NCBI GenBank assembly: GCA_947627465.1
Contig: CANQWD010000013.1
Location: 1-64,000, forward strand
DNA length: 64,000 nt
Direction: 5' to 3'
Origin: an uncultured Clostridia bacterium
GTDB taxonomy: Bacteria > Bacillota > Clostridia > Oscillospirales > Ruminococcaceae
Shown: piece after piece, positions 16,156 through 26,085 of the stretch
How the letters are laid out: every line of letters starts with the position of its first letter
Position numbering within the stretch: position 1 is the first letter of the stretch
Program-made: the position numbers and the translations under genes
Notes under the pieces: generated by a model
Seen by the model: only the letters and a program-made list of their open reading frames with translations
Told to the model about the DNA's origin: nothing
The model's database searches: none

Positions 16156-19086
16156 ATGGCAGGGAGCTATGACGGCTCGATACGAATAGACACGTCGATA
16201 AATTCAGCGCCGATTGACAGCGGCATTTCGGCGATCGAAAATAAAATCAAGAGCATTGGAACTGCTATAGGGCTTGCTTTCGGCGTAAAAGAGCTTGTGG
16301 ATTTCGGTAAAAGAGCCGTGACCGCCGCGTCCGATCTCTCCGAAGCGCAAAATGTCGTTGACACGGCGTTTGGAGATATGTCGTGGAAAATGGAGCAGTT
16401 TGCTTCGACCGCGCTTGAAACCTACGGCATTTCGGAGCTGACGGCTAAAAATATGGGCAGCACTTATATGGCGATGGCAAAGGGGATGGGCGTGGCGACC
16501 GACGCGGCTTCGGATATGGCGGTAACGCTTACCGGGCGGCTGTCGGATATCATGTCCTTTTATAACAAAACTCAAAGCGAGGTCGACACGATCGGGCGGG
16601 CGCTTATAACCGGCGAAACCGAGCCGCTGAAAGCGATAGGCGTTGTTATGACGCAGACAAATTTGTCCGCATACGCTATGGCACAAGGGTTCGCGAAAAC
16701 CTACGATGAGATGAGCGCGAACGAGCAACTGCTTGTGCGTTACAAATACTTTCTGGAACAGACGTCAATGGCTCAAGACGACTTTGCGAAAACTTCCGAG
16801 GGCTGGGCGAACCAAACACGTACCCTTTCGGAACGCTGGAACGAGTTTATAACAAACTTCGGCAGTTTAATAATGAATACTTTAACACCCGCCTTGCAGT
16901 TCGCAAACGAGGCGGTGTCATTTTTGAACGAGCTGTTTTTTGGCGGCAGCGGGAACGCGGAAAACGCGACCGCCGTTCAAAACGCCGAGGCGGTCACGGA
17001 TGAAGTGACTTCAATGGGGACGGCGGCGGACAAATCCAAAAAGAAGCTCAACAATCTCATTGCGGGCTTTGACGAACTGCACATTATCAGCGGTTCGGGA
17101 TCCGATAAGGATAAAGAACAAACGACCGACGCGGGTATCGACACATCAAATCTCCTCGGCGTAAATCTGGATGCCGATACAAAAAACGCTAAAAAAGCTG
17201 CGGGGAAATACCGCGATGTTATCGACGAAATTTATCTCGCGTTCAAGCGGCATCCGCTCACCAAAGCTGTTGAGAATATTATAAAGGGTGTCGGTAAGTT
17301 TTTTGGCTTTATCAAAGATAACGATAAGATCAGCGCGGGCGGTATCGTTGATACGCTTATGGATATCCTCACCGCGATTTTAGCGTACAAAGCGGTTAAA
17401 GGTATTGCCGGCGGAGTACAGACATTTGCCAAGGGGTTTAGCGGACTTATCGGTATAATTACAAAGCACCCGGTGGCGGCTGCCGTTATCGGTATTACCG
17501 GACTTGTGGTCGGAATAATCGCGCTGAATGATGAGCTTAAGAGACAAGAAATAGCGTCGCATTTCGGAGATATTTCCATATCGCTTGAGGAAATTGATGA
17601 GCTTGTGTCGCCGATAGATTCGGATATAAACAAGCTCGCCGACGCATTCAGCGATAATGAAAGCAAAATAGAATCATCGCGAGACAGATTTATTGAACTT
17701 TCAAAAGCTGTAGAAAATACCACCGAAGCCCTTAAATTCGATAACAGCGTCGAGGGCGTGCGAAATTTAGATAAGATGGTCGATGAATATGCCGACGCTG
17801 CGCTTGATTATATTGACGCGAGAAACGATACTTCCGCACTTATGCAAATGTACATGGGCGACGGTACTATCAGCGAGGAAGAGCAGCATGTTCTCGATGT
17901 TAAAGCGAGTTTAAAGAGCGATTTTTCAAGCAAGGTTGAGGAGATACGCGAACAAATTCACTCAATTACACAAAAAGCTGCAGATGAAAACCGTGGCCTT
18001 GTTGAGGCGGAGATTGAAAATATTAAAAAGCTATACAGCGAGCTTGCCAAAATGACATCTACACAGAGTGATATTGAGCAAACCGCCGCATGGGAACGGC
18101 TTACAACGCGAGCCTATACATATGACAGTTATGACGAGCTGCTTGACGAGATTAAAAAAGCCCGCGAAAAATCGGATGAATCGCTAAAGGAAATTGACGA
18201 GGCGAATTTTAAAGATTTGGCAAGCACTATTGCTGAAATGCGTGCGAGAGGTGATTCCGAAGAAGAAATAAACTCATACCGCGACGATTTTATAAAATCT
18301 AAAGACAAAGAATTGCGCGATCGCAAAAAGAAGTCTGCAGAATACGAAAAGAAGCTTCTCGACGCATGGGGCAAGGCACACTACGACTTTACCGAGGAAT
18401 CTTTATTTGAAAAATACACATCAGGCAACATATCGTTTTCCGGCGAAAAAGAAAAAGAGCGTTTGAAAAAGTATTATGAAGCATATAAAAGCGCTCTGCA
18501 AAGCGGAGATAACCAACAAGAATATATTGACAAGCTGAAACAAATGGCAAGTGATCTCAACGAACAATACTATTTGGAAACAGCGTCGGCGCTTTACCGC
18601 GCTCTTGCGTCCGAGGACAAAACATACGGCGATTGGGCGGACGAACGCGAAGCTGTCGTACAGTCTCTTACGGAGCTTGGTGAGGAAGGGACAAGCGGAT
18701 TTATGGACGCTGCCGCCGGCGTGCTTGAGGGTGCGGAAACCTTTGACGGACAGGCTCTGTTTCCCGATATAAGCGAATTTTACCAAAGCGGCAGCGATTC
18801 CGGAGAAGCATGGGTCAACGGCGCTCTGGATTATATACACGAAGCGGCTAAATCAACGGACTTTAAAAAGGAGTTGATAAGCTTCGGTGATTTTACTGTA
18901 GAAAATGAGGTTAAATCACCAAGAGTAGATCCGTTTATCAGTCCGGATTGGAGACAATTACCGAACGCCGAAACAACCGTAGTTTTTAATATAAACGATG
19001 AGACGCAAGAAAAAGTTACCATACCGAGCGGTTTAGAAGAGTATATAACTTACGATCGCAATCTGGTCAACGGGAAAGGAAGATAA
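16156..19086 (+). CDS. Phage tail tape measure protein
   Basis: Very long ORF; LSEAQNVVDTAFGDMSWKMEQFASTALETYGISELTAKNMGSTYMAMAKGMG; RBS aaaggagatgatatc. Confidence 0.9.
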   Translation: MAGSYDGSIRIDTSINSAPIDSGISAIENKIKSIGTAIGLAFGVKELVDFGKRAVTAASDLSEAQNVVDTAFGDMSWKMEQFASTALETYGISELTAKNMGSTYMAMAKGMGVATDAASDMAVTLTGRLSDIMSFYNKTQSEVDTIGRALITGETEPLKAIGVVMTQTNLSAYAMAQGFAKTYDEMSANEQLLVRYKYFLEQTSMAQDDFAKTSEGWANQTRTLSERWNEFITNFGSLIMNTLTPALQFANEAVSFLNELFFGGSGNAENATAVQNAEAVTDEVTSMGTAADKSKKKLNNLIAGFDELHIISGSGSDKDKEQTTDAGIDTSNLLGVNLDADTKNAKKAAGKYRDVIDEIYLAFKRHPLTKAVENIIKGVGKFFGFIKDNDKISAGGIVDTLMDILTAILAYKAVKGIAGGVQTFAKGFSGLIGIITKHPVAAAVIGITGLVVGIIALNDELKRQEIASHFGDISISLEEIDELVSPIDSDINKLADAFSDNESKIESSRDRFIELSKAVENTTEALKFDNSVEGVRNLDKMVDEYADAALDYIDARNDTSALMQMYMGDGTISEEEQHVLDVKASLKSDFSSKVEEIREQIHSITQKAADENRGLVEAEIENIKKLYSELAKMTSTQSDIEQTAAWERLTTRAYTYDSYDELLDEIKKAREKSDESLKEIDEANFKDLASTIAEMRARGDSEEEINSYRDDFIKSKDKELRDRKKKSAEYEKKLLDAWGKAHYDFTEESLFEKYTSGNISFSGEKEKERLKKYYEAYKSALQSGDNQQEYIDKLKQMASDLNEQYYLETASALYRALASEDKTYGDWADEREAVVQSLTELGEEGTSGFMDAAAGVLEGAETFDGQALFPDISEFYQSGSDSGEAWVNGALDYIHEAAKSTDFKKELISFGDFTVENEVKSPRVDPFISPDWRQLPNAETTVVFNINDETQEKVTIPSGLEEYITYDRNLVNGKGR

Positions 19087-19087
19087 A

Positions 19088-19441
19088 ATGGATGTAATAA
19101 AAATCAACGGAACACCGCTTCCCGGAAATATTGTCATGTACAAGGGTACGATAATCGATGTGGACGGCAACGGCGCGGGCACAACGGAAACGGGCATAAC
19201 GATACGCGACGTTCGCCGCAGAAATAAAAACAAAATCATGCTGAAGCTGGACGGACTAACACTTAAAGAGTTCGGCAATATTATGTCGGCGATCAATTCG
19301 CCGAGCTTTACCGTAACGTTTTTCTGCGGCTCTTACAAAACGATAACCTGTTATGCGGGCGATAAAAATTGGGAGGGGTATAAGGTCGTCAGCGAAAGCA
19401 AAAGCCGCTGGCGGCTTGAAGTAAATTTGATAGAATATTAA
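19088..19441 (+). CDS. DUF6711-like phage tail protein
   Basis: DVIKINGTPLPGNIVMYKGTIIDVDGNGAGTTETG; position. Confidence 0.6.
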   Translation: MDVIKINGTPLPGNIVMYKGTIIDVDGNGAGTTETGITIRDVRRRNKNKIMLKLDGLTLKEFGNIMSAINSPSFTVTFFCGSYKTITCYAGDKNWEGYKVVSESKSRWRLEVNLIEY

Positions 19442-19454
19442 GGAGGCGGCAAAA

Positions 19455-21311
19455 GTGTATGACGTAAGCGACGCTTATAAAAAAGCGATCGTACAGGACT
19501 TTCAAGAGTGGAAAGCAGAGGTGCGGGTGCGCTACGCGAACGGTGAGCAAAAGGTTTTTGACGACAATGCGATAAAGGACGGTATTACAATAGATTCCCA
19601 GATGATGTCCTGCGGCTCCGGTGAAAATGTGATAGACGTCGGTGCAGTACCTGCAAAAACTGTAAGGCTCACTCTGATAGACGACAGCACCGATCTGCAC
19701 CGTTATGCGGGAGCAAGGATTTCAATACATATATCTCTCAAACTCGAAAACGGTGAATATGAGCGCATACCTATGGGAGCGTTTTTTGTCGATTCCAGTG
19801 CGCTGTCGCGGGTCGATAATAAAATAAGCATCGTAGGGCATGACGGTATGCTGTCGTTTCAATATGCGCTCAGAGACGACCACCGCGCGGCTCTTAAAAG
19901 CAAAAATGCGACAGAGGCGGCGCGGCTTTTGGCAGCGTACAGTGCGTGCGGGTTTTCACAAGACCTTTCACAGCTTCCCAACGGCAATATACCGCTAAAC
20001 TTCGACAGTACGCAAATTGAGACGGCATGGGACGGCATTATGTGGATAGCTCAGATAATGGGCTGCTTTGGGCGTATCAACCGTCAAAATTATCTGGAAT
20101 TCGTGCCGATAATGTCGGAATGGGAATGGTTTAACGAAGATCACACTTGGGGCACGATCATCGCGGCGCGAAACATTGAAGGCGATCAACGGTATGATGA
20201 GATAACATACACGGATGACCGAATACATATTGTCGGCGTAGCGATGAAAGGTGATGACGACAAGCTTGTTACCCGTGGCGGCGGCGGACTTATCGATGAT
20301 GCCAATATCACGATAAACCTCGAAAAGAACCCCATAATCGCGGGATGCGGCAAAACACTTGAAGCGATTTTAGATGATATTTTGGAGCAGTTGTCAACAG
20401 CATATTTTTATGCGTTTCGCAGTGTAATAAAAAACGATCCCTCGCTTGATGCGGGTGATGTTATACGCCTTAGAGGCGGACGCATAAGCGGCACAAATAA
20501 AAACAACGATCTAATTGGTTTTATTACTCACAGCACTTGGGAGTATCACGGGCGGCAGACGATAACCAATGTCGGGCAGGTGCCGATAGTATACCGCGAC
20601 GCTTCCGACGCTGCGGCACTATCTGACGATAATGAGAACAACATTGCACTTTTGGCTGACGGACAGCCGTCAGACGAATTGTTTTATGTGCCGCCAATTC
20701 CTCAGTCGCAAAAGGCGAAAGTCGGAAACGCAATAAAAACCGCGATAATAGTATCGCAGTACACGTCGGAGTACATGCAATACGAATACACGGTACTGCC
20801 TGTGACGACATTCCCCGTGCTGTACGGCGGCTCTACGTCGAATTCCGTAATATGCTGCGGACTTGTAAACGGATGTTATTCCTACTCAAAGGAAAGCGGA
20901 CGGGCCTTTGATGAGAACGGGAAATTGTTGTATGTTGATTATACTTTGGGGTATGGGTTCGTAGACGCTGAAACCGGTGAGAAAATAACGCGCGAAGAAA
21001 CACGTAGATCCTGGACCGGAGAAGATAGCATAGGCAGCCCCGACGGCGGCACGGTTACGCTGCAATCTGTAGTAAGCAGCGGCGGGCTTGGTTATGGGTT
21101 TATAACCGTGCAAATAGTATTTAAATGGTCGGGAGCGCCTGACGACCCAACAATTTGGAAAGGCATAATGCTTGATTTTAAAAACAAAACAGAATTGGAT
21201 GCGGCATTGGGGTTGACTACGGAATATGTGCAGTCAAGCGAAGTGAACGTAACGGCTACGAAAATGGGCGGCGAATTCACCCCGGGTTCGATACCCGTTG
21301 ATTTAAACTAG
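19455..21311 (+). CDS. Phage tail-associated / minor structural protein
   Basis: 618 aa; YDVSDAYKKAIVQDFQEWKAEVRVRYANGEQKVFDD... Confidence 0.7.
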   Translation: MYDVSDAYKKAIVQDFQEWKAEVRVRYANGEQKVFDDNAIKDGITIDSQMMSCGSGENVIDVGAVPAKTVRLTLIDDSTDLHRYAGARISIHISLKLENGEYERIPMGAFFVDSSALSRVDNKISIVGHDGMLSFQYALRDDHRAALKSKNATEAARLLAAYSACGFSQDLSQLPNGNIPLNFDSTQIETAWDGIMWIAQIMGCFGRINRQNYLEFVPIMSEWEWFNEDHTWGTIIAARNIEGDQRYDEITYTDDRIHIVGVAMKGDDDKLVTRGGGGLIDDANITINLEKNPIIAGCGKTLEAILDDILEQLSTAYFYAFRSVIKNDPSLDAGDVIRLRGGRISGTNKNNDLIGFITHSTWEYHGRQTITNVGQVPIVYRDASDAAALSDDNENNIALLADGQPSDELFYVPPIPQSQKAKVGNAIKTAIIVSQYTSEYMQYEYTVLPVTTFPVLYGGSTSNSVICCGLVNGCYSYSKESGRAFDENGKLLYVDYTLGYGFVDAETGEKITREETRRSWTGEDSIGSPDGGTVTLQSVVSSGGLGYGFITVQIVFKWSGAPDDPTIWKGIMLDFKNKTELDAALGLTTEYVQSSEVNVTATKMGGEFTPGSIPVDLN

Positions 21312-21320
21312 GAGGTAAAT

Positions 21321-22307
21321 ATGATAAAAAGAGTGACATTAAGCGGCTCGGAAGTCAAGGTTGAAGACCTCGGCGGACAGAACGCCGCGATAAAAAATCT
21401 CGGCGGCGGCACGATATACGCGAGCGCGTTTCCGAACATCACCGAGGACGCGGACAACGTTATCGAAATTCCCGCGGGCGGCGGCGAGGTGCTGCTTAAC
21501 GCGCGGGGAACGGTGTACGTGCTCGGCACGGGAAAGGTTCAGTTGACGGGCACCGATTACGCGGCGCCAAATTTTAAGCTGCCGTCATCGTCAAGCGGCG
21601 GTGGCGGCGAGATCATCAACGAGGGCGTTTATTGCGGAAAGCTTGAAATGACGGGTCAGCCGCAGCAGGGCACGTATTTTAAAGCTGCCGATTACGTGTG
21701 CGATACGGTGAAGCAAAGGGCAAAAACCGCATCTTCACTTCTTGCGGAGCTTACCGGTTGGGAGCTGCAAAGCGACGGCTATACGGTGCTCGCGAACGGC
21801 GTGGGATTTGCGATCACCGAGACCTATGTGTATTTTGTGAATTCCTCTGGTGATAAAGTCGGCGGCGCGGATTTTCGGCACAACAGATTTTCCGAAAATA
21901 TGCAATACAACATCAGCGTATGCAAAAGCGGCGGCGTGACGGCTTGGGGAATTGGAACATCTCTCGAACGGCAATTGATGTTCGCGTATTATGACGGCTC
22001 AAACGGCGGCGAACCCGCCGTTATTGCTGCGTATAGCGGGAGTATCTACATACTGCACAAGGGTGATGAAACCTATACAACATTTTCCACTCTGTATAGT
22101 TACAGTATGGATGCGGAGTATGCGGAAGCGCACGCGCTGTGCGATCTCAGCCGCGGAATCGTGCTTCGCGATTTGTATATTTTAAGTGCCGCGAACGCCG
22201 TGCCGCAGTCGGGAGAGCCTATGATTATCGGCACGGGAGAATTTTTCGCGGTAATCAATCCAAGCTACAGCGACATTCCCGTGCTTGCTGTCAAGGTGAG
22301 GGGGTGA
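21321..22307 (+). CDS. Phage distal tail / baseplate-associated hypothetical protein
   Basis: Position after tail protein; Gly-rich linker SSSSGGGGEI. Confidence 0.5.
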   Translation: MIKRVTLSGSEVKVEDLGGQNAAIKNLGGGTIYASAFPNITEDADNVIEIPAGGGEVLLNARGTVYVLGTGKVQLTGTDYAAPNFKLPSSSSGGGGEIINEGVYCGKLEMTGQPQQGTYFKAADYVCDTVKQRAKTASSLLAELTGWELQSDGYTVLANGVGFAITETYVYFVNSSGDKVGGADFRHNRFSENMQYNISVCKSGGVTAWGIGTSLERQLMFAYYDGSNGGEPAVIAAYSGSIYILHKGDETYTTFSTLYSYSMDAEYAEAHALCDLSRGIVLRDLYILSAANAVPQSGEPMIIGTGEFFAVINPSYSDIPVLAVKVRG

Positions 22308-22368
22308 TCGTATGGACAGAAAGGCATTTTTATTAACTTAAAACTTGACGATTTAAGGAGGAATTTTT

Positions 22369-22593
22369 ATGAAAATTGACTGGAAAAGAAAGCTTACCTC
22401 GCGTAAGCTCTGGGTGAGTATCGCGGGATTTGTCGCGGGAATGGTCGTCATTTTCGGCGGACAGCAAGAGACAGCCGACAAGGTCAGCGGCGCTATTTTG
22501 AGCGGCGCGGCGGTCGTGGGGTATGTGCTCGGCGAGGGATTAGCCGATGGTGGGAACAAAGAAAACACAAACAACAGTTGTAAGGAGGACTGA
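22369..22593 (+). CDS. Phage holin
   Basis: MKIDWKRKLTSRKLWVSIAGFVAGMVVIFGG...VGYVLGEGLADG; upstream of endolysin. Confidence 0.8.
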   Translation: MKIDWKRKLTSRKLWVSIAGFVAGMVVIFGGQQETADKVSGAILSGAAVVGYVLGEGLADGGNKENTNNSCKED

Positions 22594-22596
22594 ATT

Positions 22597-23595
22597 ATGG
22601 CACTTAATATCAAAGGCGTAGACATCAGCTACTGCCAGCACGGACTTGACTACGCAAAACTGAAAGCGGACGGCAACGAGTTCGCGATTATCCGCGCGAG
22701 CGTTACGGGAACTTCGTCGCATAAGCAATTTGTTGATGAGCTTCTGAACCGTCATGTAAACGGCTGTATCGCACAAGGAATTGACTACGGATTTTATCAC
22801 TACTCTTGTGCAACGAGCGTTGACGAAGCGAAAAAGGAAGCGCAATTTATCGTTGAGCAGATCAAGAAGTATCCGCTCCCGAAATATCCCGTGTTCTTCG
22901 ACGCGGAGGATATGCAAATCGCAAACAAGGGCAAAAAGACCGCGACAGACATTGCGATTGCTTTCATCGATGAGGTTCAGCGGCTCGGCTATCCGTCGGG
23001 AATTTACGCAAACCCGTCGTGGATGGAAACCTATCTTGAAAAAAGCCGCATTATGCAGCACTGTGACATCTGGCTTGCTCATTGGGTTGCGGAAAGTTCG
23101 TATCATTACGGACAAAAGCTGTGGCAGAACGGCTTGAAATACTCGGCGGGTATGCAGATCGACAGTGATATTTGCTTTATCGACTATCCCGCGCAGACCG
23201 AGAACTGGTACAAAACCCACGGCAAGACGTACACTAAGCCCACACTTAAATCCACCGATGAGATTATCGAGGAAATCTGGGAGGGACGCTGGGGCAACGG
23301 TGAACAGCGCTATCACGATCTCGCCGCCGCGGGATATGATCCTTATGAGATTATGGACGAGCTTAACAGACGGCTTGAAGAAAAGAAAAAGTCCGAAAAT
23401 TCCGTAGGAACAATCAAAGTCGGTTCGTCTGTTATGGTAAAGAGCGGCGCAAAGACCTACAACGGCGGATATCTCGCTTCGTTCGTCTCCAACCGTCCGC
23501 ACACCGTCACTGAGCTTGTCGGCGACCGCGCGGTTATCTGCTACGGCAATGTAGTCGTCGCGGCAGTGAATGTTAACAATCTTACATTGGCATAA
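22597..23595 (+). CDS. GH25 endolysin with C-terminal extension
   Basis: KGVDISYCQHGLDYAKLKADGNEFAIIRASVTG...GFYHYSCA...FDAEDM; SH3-like C-terminus. Confidence 0.9.
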   Translation: MALNIKGVDISYCQHGLDYAKLKADGNEFAIIRASVTGTSSHKQFVDELLNRHVNGCIAQGIDYGFYHYSCATSVDEAKKEAQFIVEQIKKYPLPKYPVFFDAEDMQIANKGKKTATDIAIAFIDEVQRLGYPSGIYANPSWMETYLEKSRIMQHCDIWLAHWVAESSYHYGQKLWQNGLKYSAGMQIDSDICFIDYPAQTENWYKTHGKTYTKPTLKSTDEIIEEIWEGRWGNGEQRYHDLAAAGYDPYEIMDELNRRLEEKKKSENSVGTIKVGSSVMVKSGAKTYNGGYLASFVSNRPHTVTELVGDRAVICYGNVVVAAVNVNNLTLA

Positions 23596-23685
23596 TTTTT
23601 CGGTTGTCCGTATGAAAATCGGGCGGTCAAATAATTTAATGGCGGGGCTTTGCGCCTCGCTTATATTTTTATAGGGAGTGATTTT

Positions 23686-24435
23686 TTGAACAGTCCAATT
23701 ACAAGAATAGGCGGAAAAAAGCTTTTAAGAAAAACGATATGCGAACGCTTTCCGGATGCCGGAACATTTGAGCGTTATATTGAGGTGTTCGGCGGCGCGG
23801 GCTGGGTGCTGTTTTACAAAGATAAACACGCAGATCTGGAGGTTTACAACGACGCGGACGGCGAACTTGTCAATTTAATGCGATGTATAAAATATCATGC
23901 GGGCGAGCTTCAAAGGGAGCTTGACGGGTACTGTAATGCGCGTGAATTTTTCGAGGATATCCGCGCTCAAACGGATATACGGGGATTTACCGATATTCAG
24001 CGTGCCGCGCGGTATTTTCTGCGAATGAAGCTGTCGTTCGGCGCGGATATGCACTCGTACAGCTGCAGCGCTAAAAATCTTTCAAACGCGGTCGAATATC
24101 TTACGGACGTTCAGCAGCGGTTATTGTCGCCGTCGGTCGTAATAGAGCATAAGGATTTTGAAAATCTGATCAAGGTTTATGATCGTCCGAAGGCTTTTTT
24201 CTATTGCGATCCGCCGTATCATACCACCGAGAAATATTACGATATTAAGTTTACAGAAGCGGATCATATTCGACTTCACAATACTTTGGCGGCGATTAAG
24301 GGCAAATTCTTGCTGTCTTATAATGATGACGATTTTGTGAGAGATCTGTACAAGGACTTTAAAATCGAATCCGTTGAGCGAAATCATAACCTTTCAAGCG
24401 GTAAATTTAAAGAACTTATAATTACAAATTACTGA
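23686..24435 (+). CDS. D12-class DNA adenine methyltransferase (Dam-like)
   Basis: NSPITRIGGKKLLRKTI...YIEVFGGAGWVLF...FYCDPPYHTTEKYY; TTG start. Confidence 0.9.
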   Translation: MNSPITRIGGKKLLRKTICERFPDAGTFERYIEVFGGAGWVLFYKDKHADLEVYNDADGELVNLMRCIKYHAGELQRELDGYCNAREFFEDIRAQTDIRGFTDIQRAARYFLRMKLSFGADMHSYSCSAKNLSNAVEYLTDVQQRLLSPSVVIEHKDFENLIKVYDRPKAFFYCDPPYHTTEKYYDIKFTEADHIRLHNTLAAIKGKFLLSYNDDDFVRDLYKDFKIESVERNHNLSSGKFKELIITNY

Positions 24436-24510
24436 TTCGATTTATTTTTTTTACGAAGTGAATAACGGATTTTGTTGCACGACGCAAACAAAATAAATCG
24501 GAGGTTTTTT

Positions 24511-24723
24511 ATGATCAACATAAAATTGCGCTCAATTTTGGAACGCAGAAACATGACGCAGTCGGAGCTTGCAAAACGCACGGGAATACGCCCGTCGACA
24601 ATATCCGATCTTTGCAATAATAACGCGGATTTTATTAAAACAGAAAATTTAAACCGCATTTTAAAAACGTTAAAATGTGATTTGAATGACGTTTTAGAAT
24701 TTAAGGACGGTGACGATCAGTGA
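24511..24723 (+). CDS. Cro/XRE-family HTH regulator
   Basis: LRSILERRNMTQSELAKRTGIRPSTISDLCNN. Confidence 0.85.
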   Translation: MINIKLRSILERRNMTQSELAKRTGIRPSTISDLCNNNADFIKTENLNRILKTLKCDLNDVLEFKDGDDQ

Positions 24724-25649
24724 GAGTGTTAAGTCTTTTTGACGGCATTTCCTGCGGTCGCGTCGCCTTGGAACGTGCGGGAATTGCAGTAGAGGATTAT
24801 TCGGCTTATGAGATCAACAAATACGCGATTGCCGTCAGCGAGAAAAATTATCCCGAAATACGGCACTTCGGAGACGTTTTCAAAGGTGATTTCAAGCAAT
24901 TTCACGGGTATGATATGCTTATTGGCGGATCGCCGTGCACATATTGGTCTATTGCCAAAAGAGAACGTGAGACCGAGGTAGGCGGCGAGGGCTGGAAACT
25001 GTTTATGGCATACGTCCGCGCTTTACGGGAAAGCGGCGCAAGATGGTTTTTGTATGAGAACAATTACTCGATTCATCAACGAATAAAGGACGCAATCAGT
25101 TGTGAGCTTGGTGTTCAGCCTATAATGATAAATTCGGCTTTGGTGTCTGCGCAAACACGAAAACGTTGTTATTGGACTAACATTCCAAATGTTACACAGC
25201 CTGCGGACAAAGGCATAATGCTTGCCGATATAATCGACCATGCTGTTGCTTGGACGGGAAAATCCTACTGTCTGACCGCAAATTACGGCGGCGCAACGCT
25301 TAAAAATACACTTGAACGCCACCAACGCACAATGGTCGCCGAGCCTGTTCGCATAGGCGATATAGGCAGTTCCGGGCAGGCTCACCGAGTTTATTCCGTT
25401 TACGGAAAATCCATAGCATTGTCAACGGGACAGGGCGGGCAAGGCTCTGGAACGGGTTTGTATAAGATTGACCTGCCCGACGGCGATTACATAATTCGCA
25501 AGCTTTTTCCCGTGGAATGCGAACGCCTTCAGACGCTGCCGGACGGATATACAGACTGCGTTTCAAATGCACAACGATATAAGTGTCTTGGCAACGGTTG
25601 GACGGTTGATGTTATTTCCCATATTTTGCACTTCTTGCCAAATACCTAA
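24720..25649 (+). CDS. C5 DNA cytosine methyltransferase
   Basis: VLSLFDGISCGRVALERAGI, GGSPCTYWS, LYENN, SAQTRKRCYW; GTG start. Confidence 0.9.
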   Translation: MRVLSLFDGISCGRVALERAGIAVEDYSAYEINKYAIAVSEKNYPEIRHFGDVFKGDFKQFHGYDMLIGGSPCTYWSIAKRERETEVGGEGWKLFMAYVRALRESGARWFLYENNYSIHQRIKDAISCELGVQPIMINSALVSAQTRKRCYWTNIPNVTQPADKGIMLADIIDHAVAWTGKSYCLTANYGGATLKNTLERHQRTMVAEPVRIGDIGSSGQAHRVYSVYGKSIALSTGQGGQGSGTGLYKIDLPDGDYIIRKLFPVECERLQTLPDGYTDCVSNAQRYKCLGNGWTVDVISHILHFLPNT

Positions 25650-25772
25650 AATTGTGCAATATTCACAAATGTATAAATGTTTTTCAACAATGTTCCGATT
25701 TTGCCACCGCTTTTTCAACATTTTATTGATTGGCTTCAAAATTTGGCTCAATAATGCCATTTAACAAACTGA

Positions 25773-25812
25773 AAAGCCGCCGATTTTATTGTTTTCGGCG
25801 GCTTATTTTTTG
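25773..25812 (+). terminator. Terminator downstream of prophage methyltransferases
   Basis: AAGCCGCCGA...TCGGCGGCTT followed by ATTTTTT. Confidence 0.75.
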
Positions 25813-25864
25813 TGTTTTGCTTGTCAATTTTTTGTATTTTGCGTGGCAGACAACAGATGTGAAG

Positions 25865-25894
25865 GCAAATGATACATTTGATCAACTTGTTGAT
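25865..25894 (+). repeat. Direct repeat copy 1 of par-like locus
   Basis: gcaaatgatac-atttga-tcaacttgttgat. Confidence 0.7.
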
Positions 25895-25964
25895 CTCTGT
25901 CAAAGCGGGCATGATCGTTGAGATTATCCGCAATTGGCTTGACAGCGGCAAGCGCAGATATTAG
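25869..25964 (+). CDS. Candidate Fst/Ldr-like type I toxin peptide (31 aa)
   Basis: MIHLINLLISVKAGMIVEIIRNWLDSGKRRY: hydrophobic helix, WLD and basic tail; direct repeat overlaps start. Confidence 0.55.
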   Translation: MIHLINLLISVKAGMIVEIIRNWLDSGKRRY

Positions 25965-25991
25965 AGCAAAGCCTAACTCTTACGCGCGTGC

Positions 25992-26040
25992 GTAAAAAAG
26001 TCCCCCGAGCGTGTTCGAAAGCCTCGGGGGATAATTTTTT
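25992..26040. terminator. Bidirectional intrinsic terminator
   Basis: TCCCCCGAG...CTCGGGGGA with aaaaaa on the left and tttttt on the right. Confidence 0.8.
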
Positions 26041-26079
26041 AGCAAATGATACTCAACTTGTTGATTTTATTTTTCTTAC
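25994..26079 (-). ncRNA. Candidate antisense (RNA II-like) antitoxin RNA
   Basis: Downstream of perfect minus-strand promoter; carries antisense of direct repeat 2 and ends at the shared terminator. Confidence 0.5.
26042..26065 (+). repeat. Direct repeat copy 2 of par-like locus
   Basis: gcaaatgatac-tcaacttgttgat. Confidence 0.7.
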
Positions 26080-26085
26080 ACTGTT

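Noticed and set aside
21270-21300. ACCCCGGGTTCGATACCCGT resembling a tRNA T-arm/att site
   Set aside because: Inside the coding sequence of the tail protein; no acceptor or anticodon arms around it.
25730-25921. 63-aa ORF and 26046-26357 ORF at the prophage border
   Set aside because: They run across terminators and repeats and lack RBSs; the 31-aa frame at 25869 fits the local architecture better.
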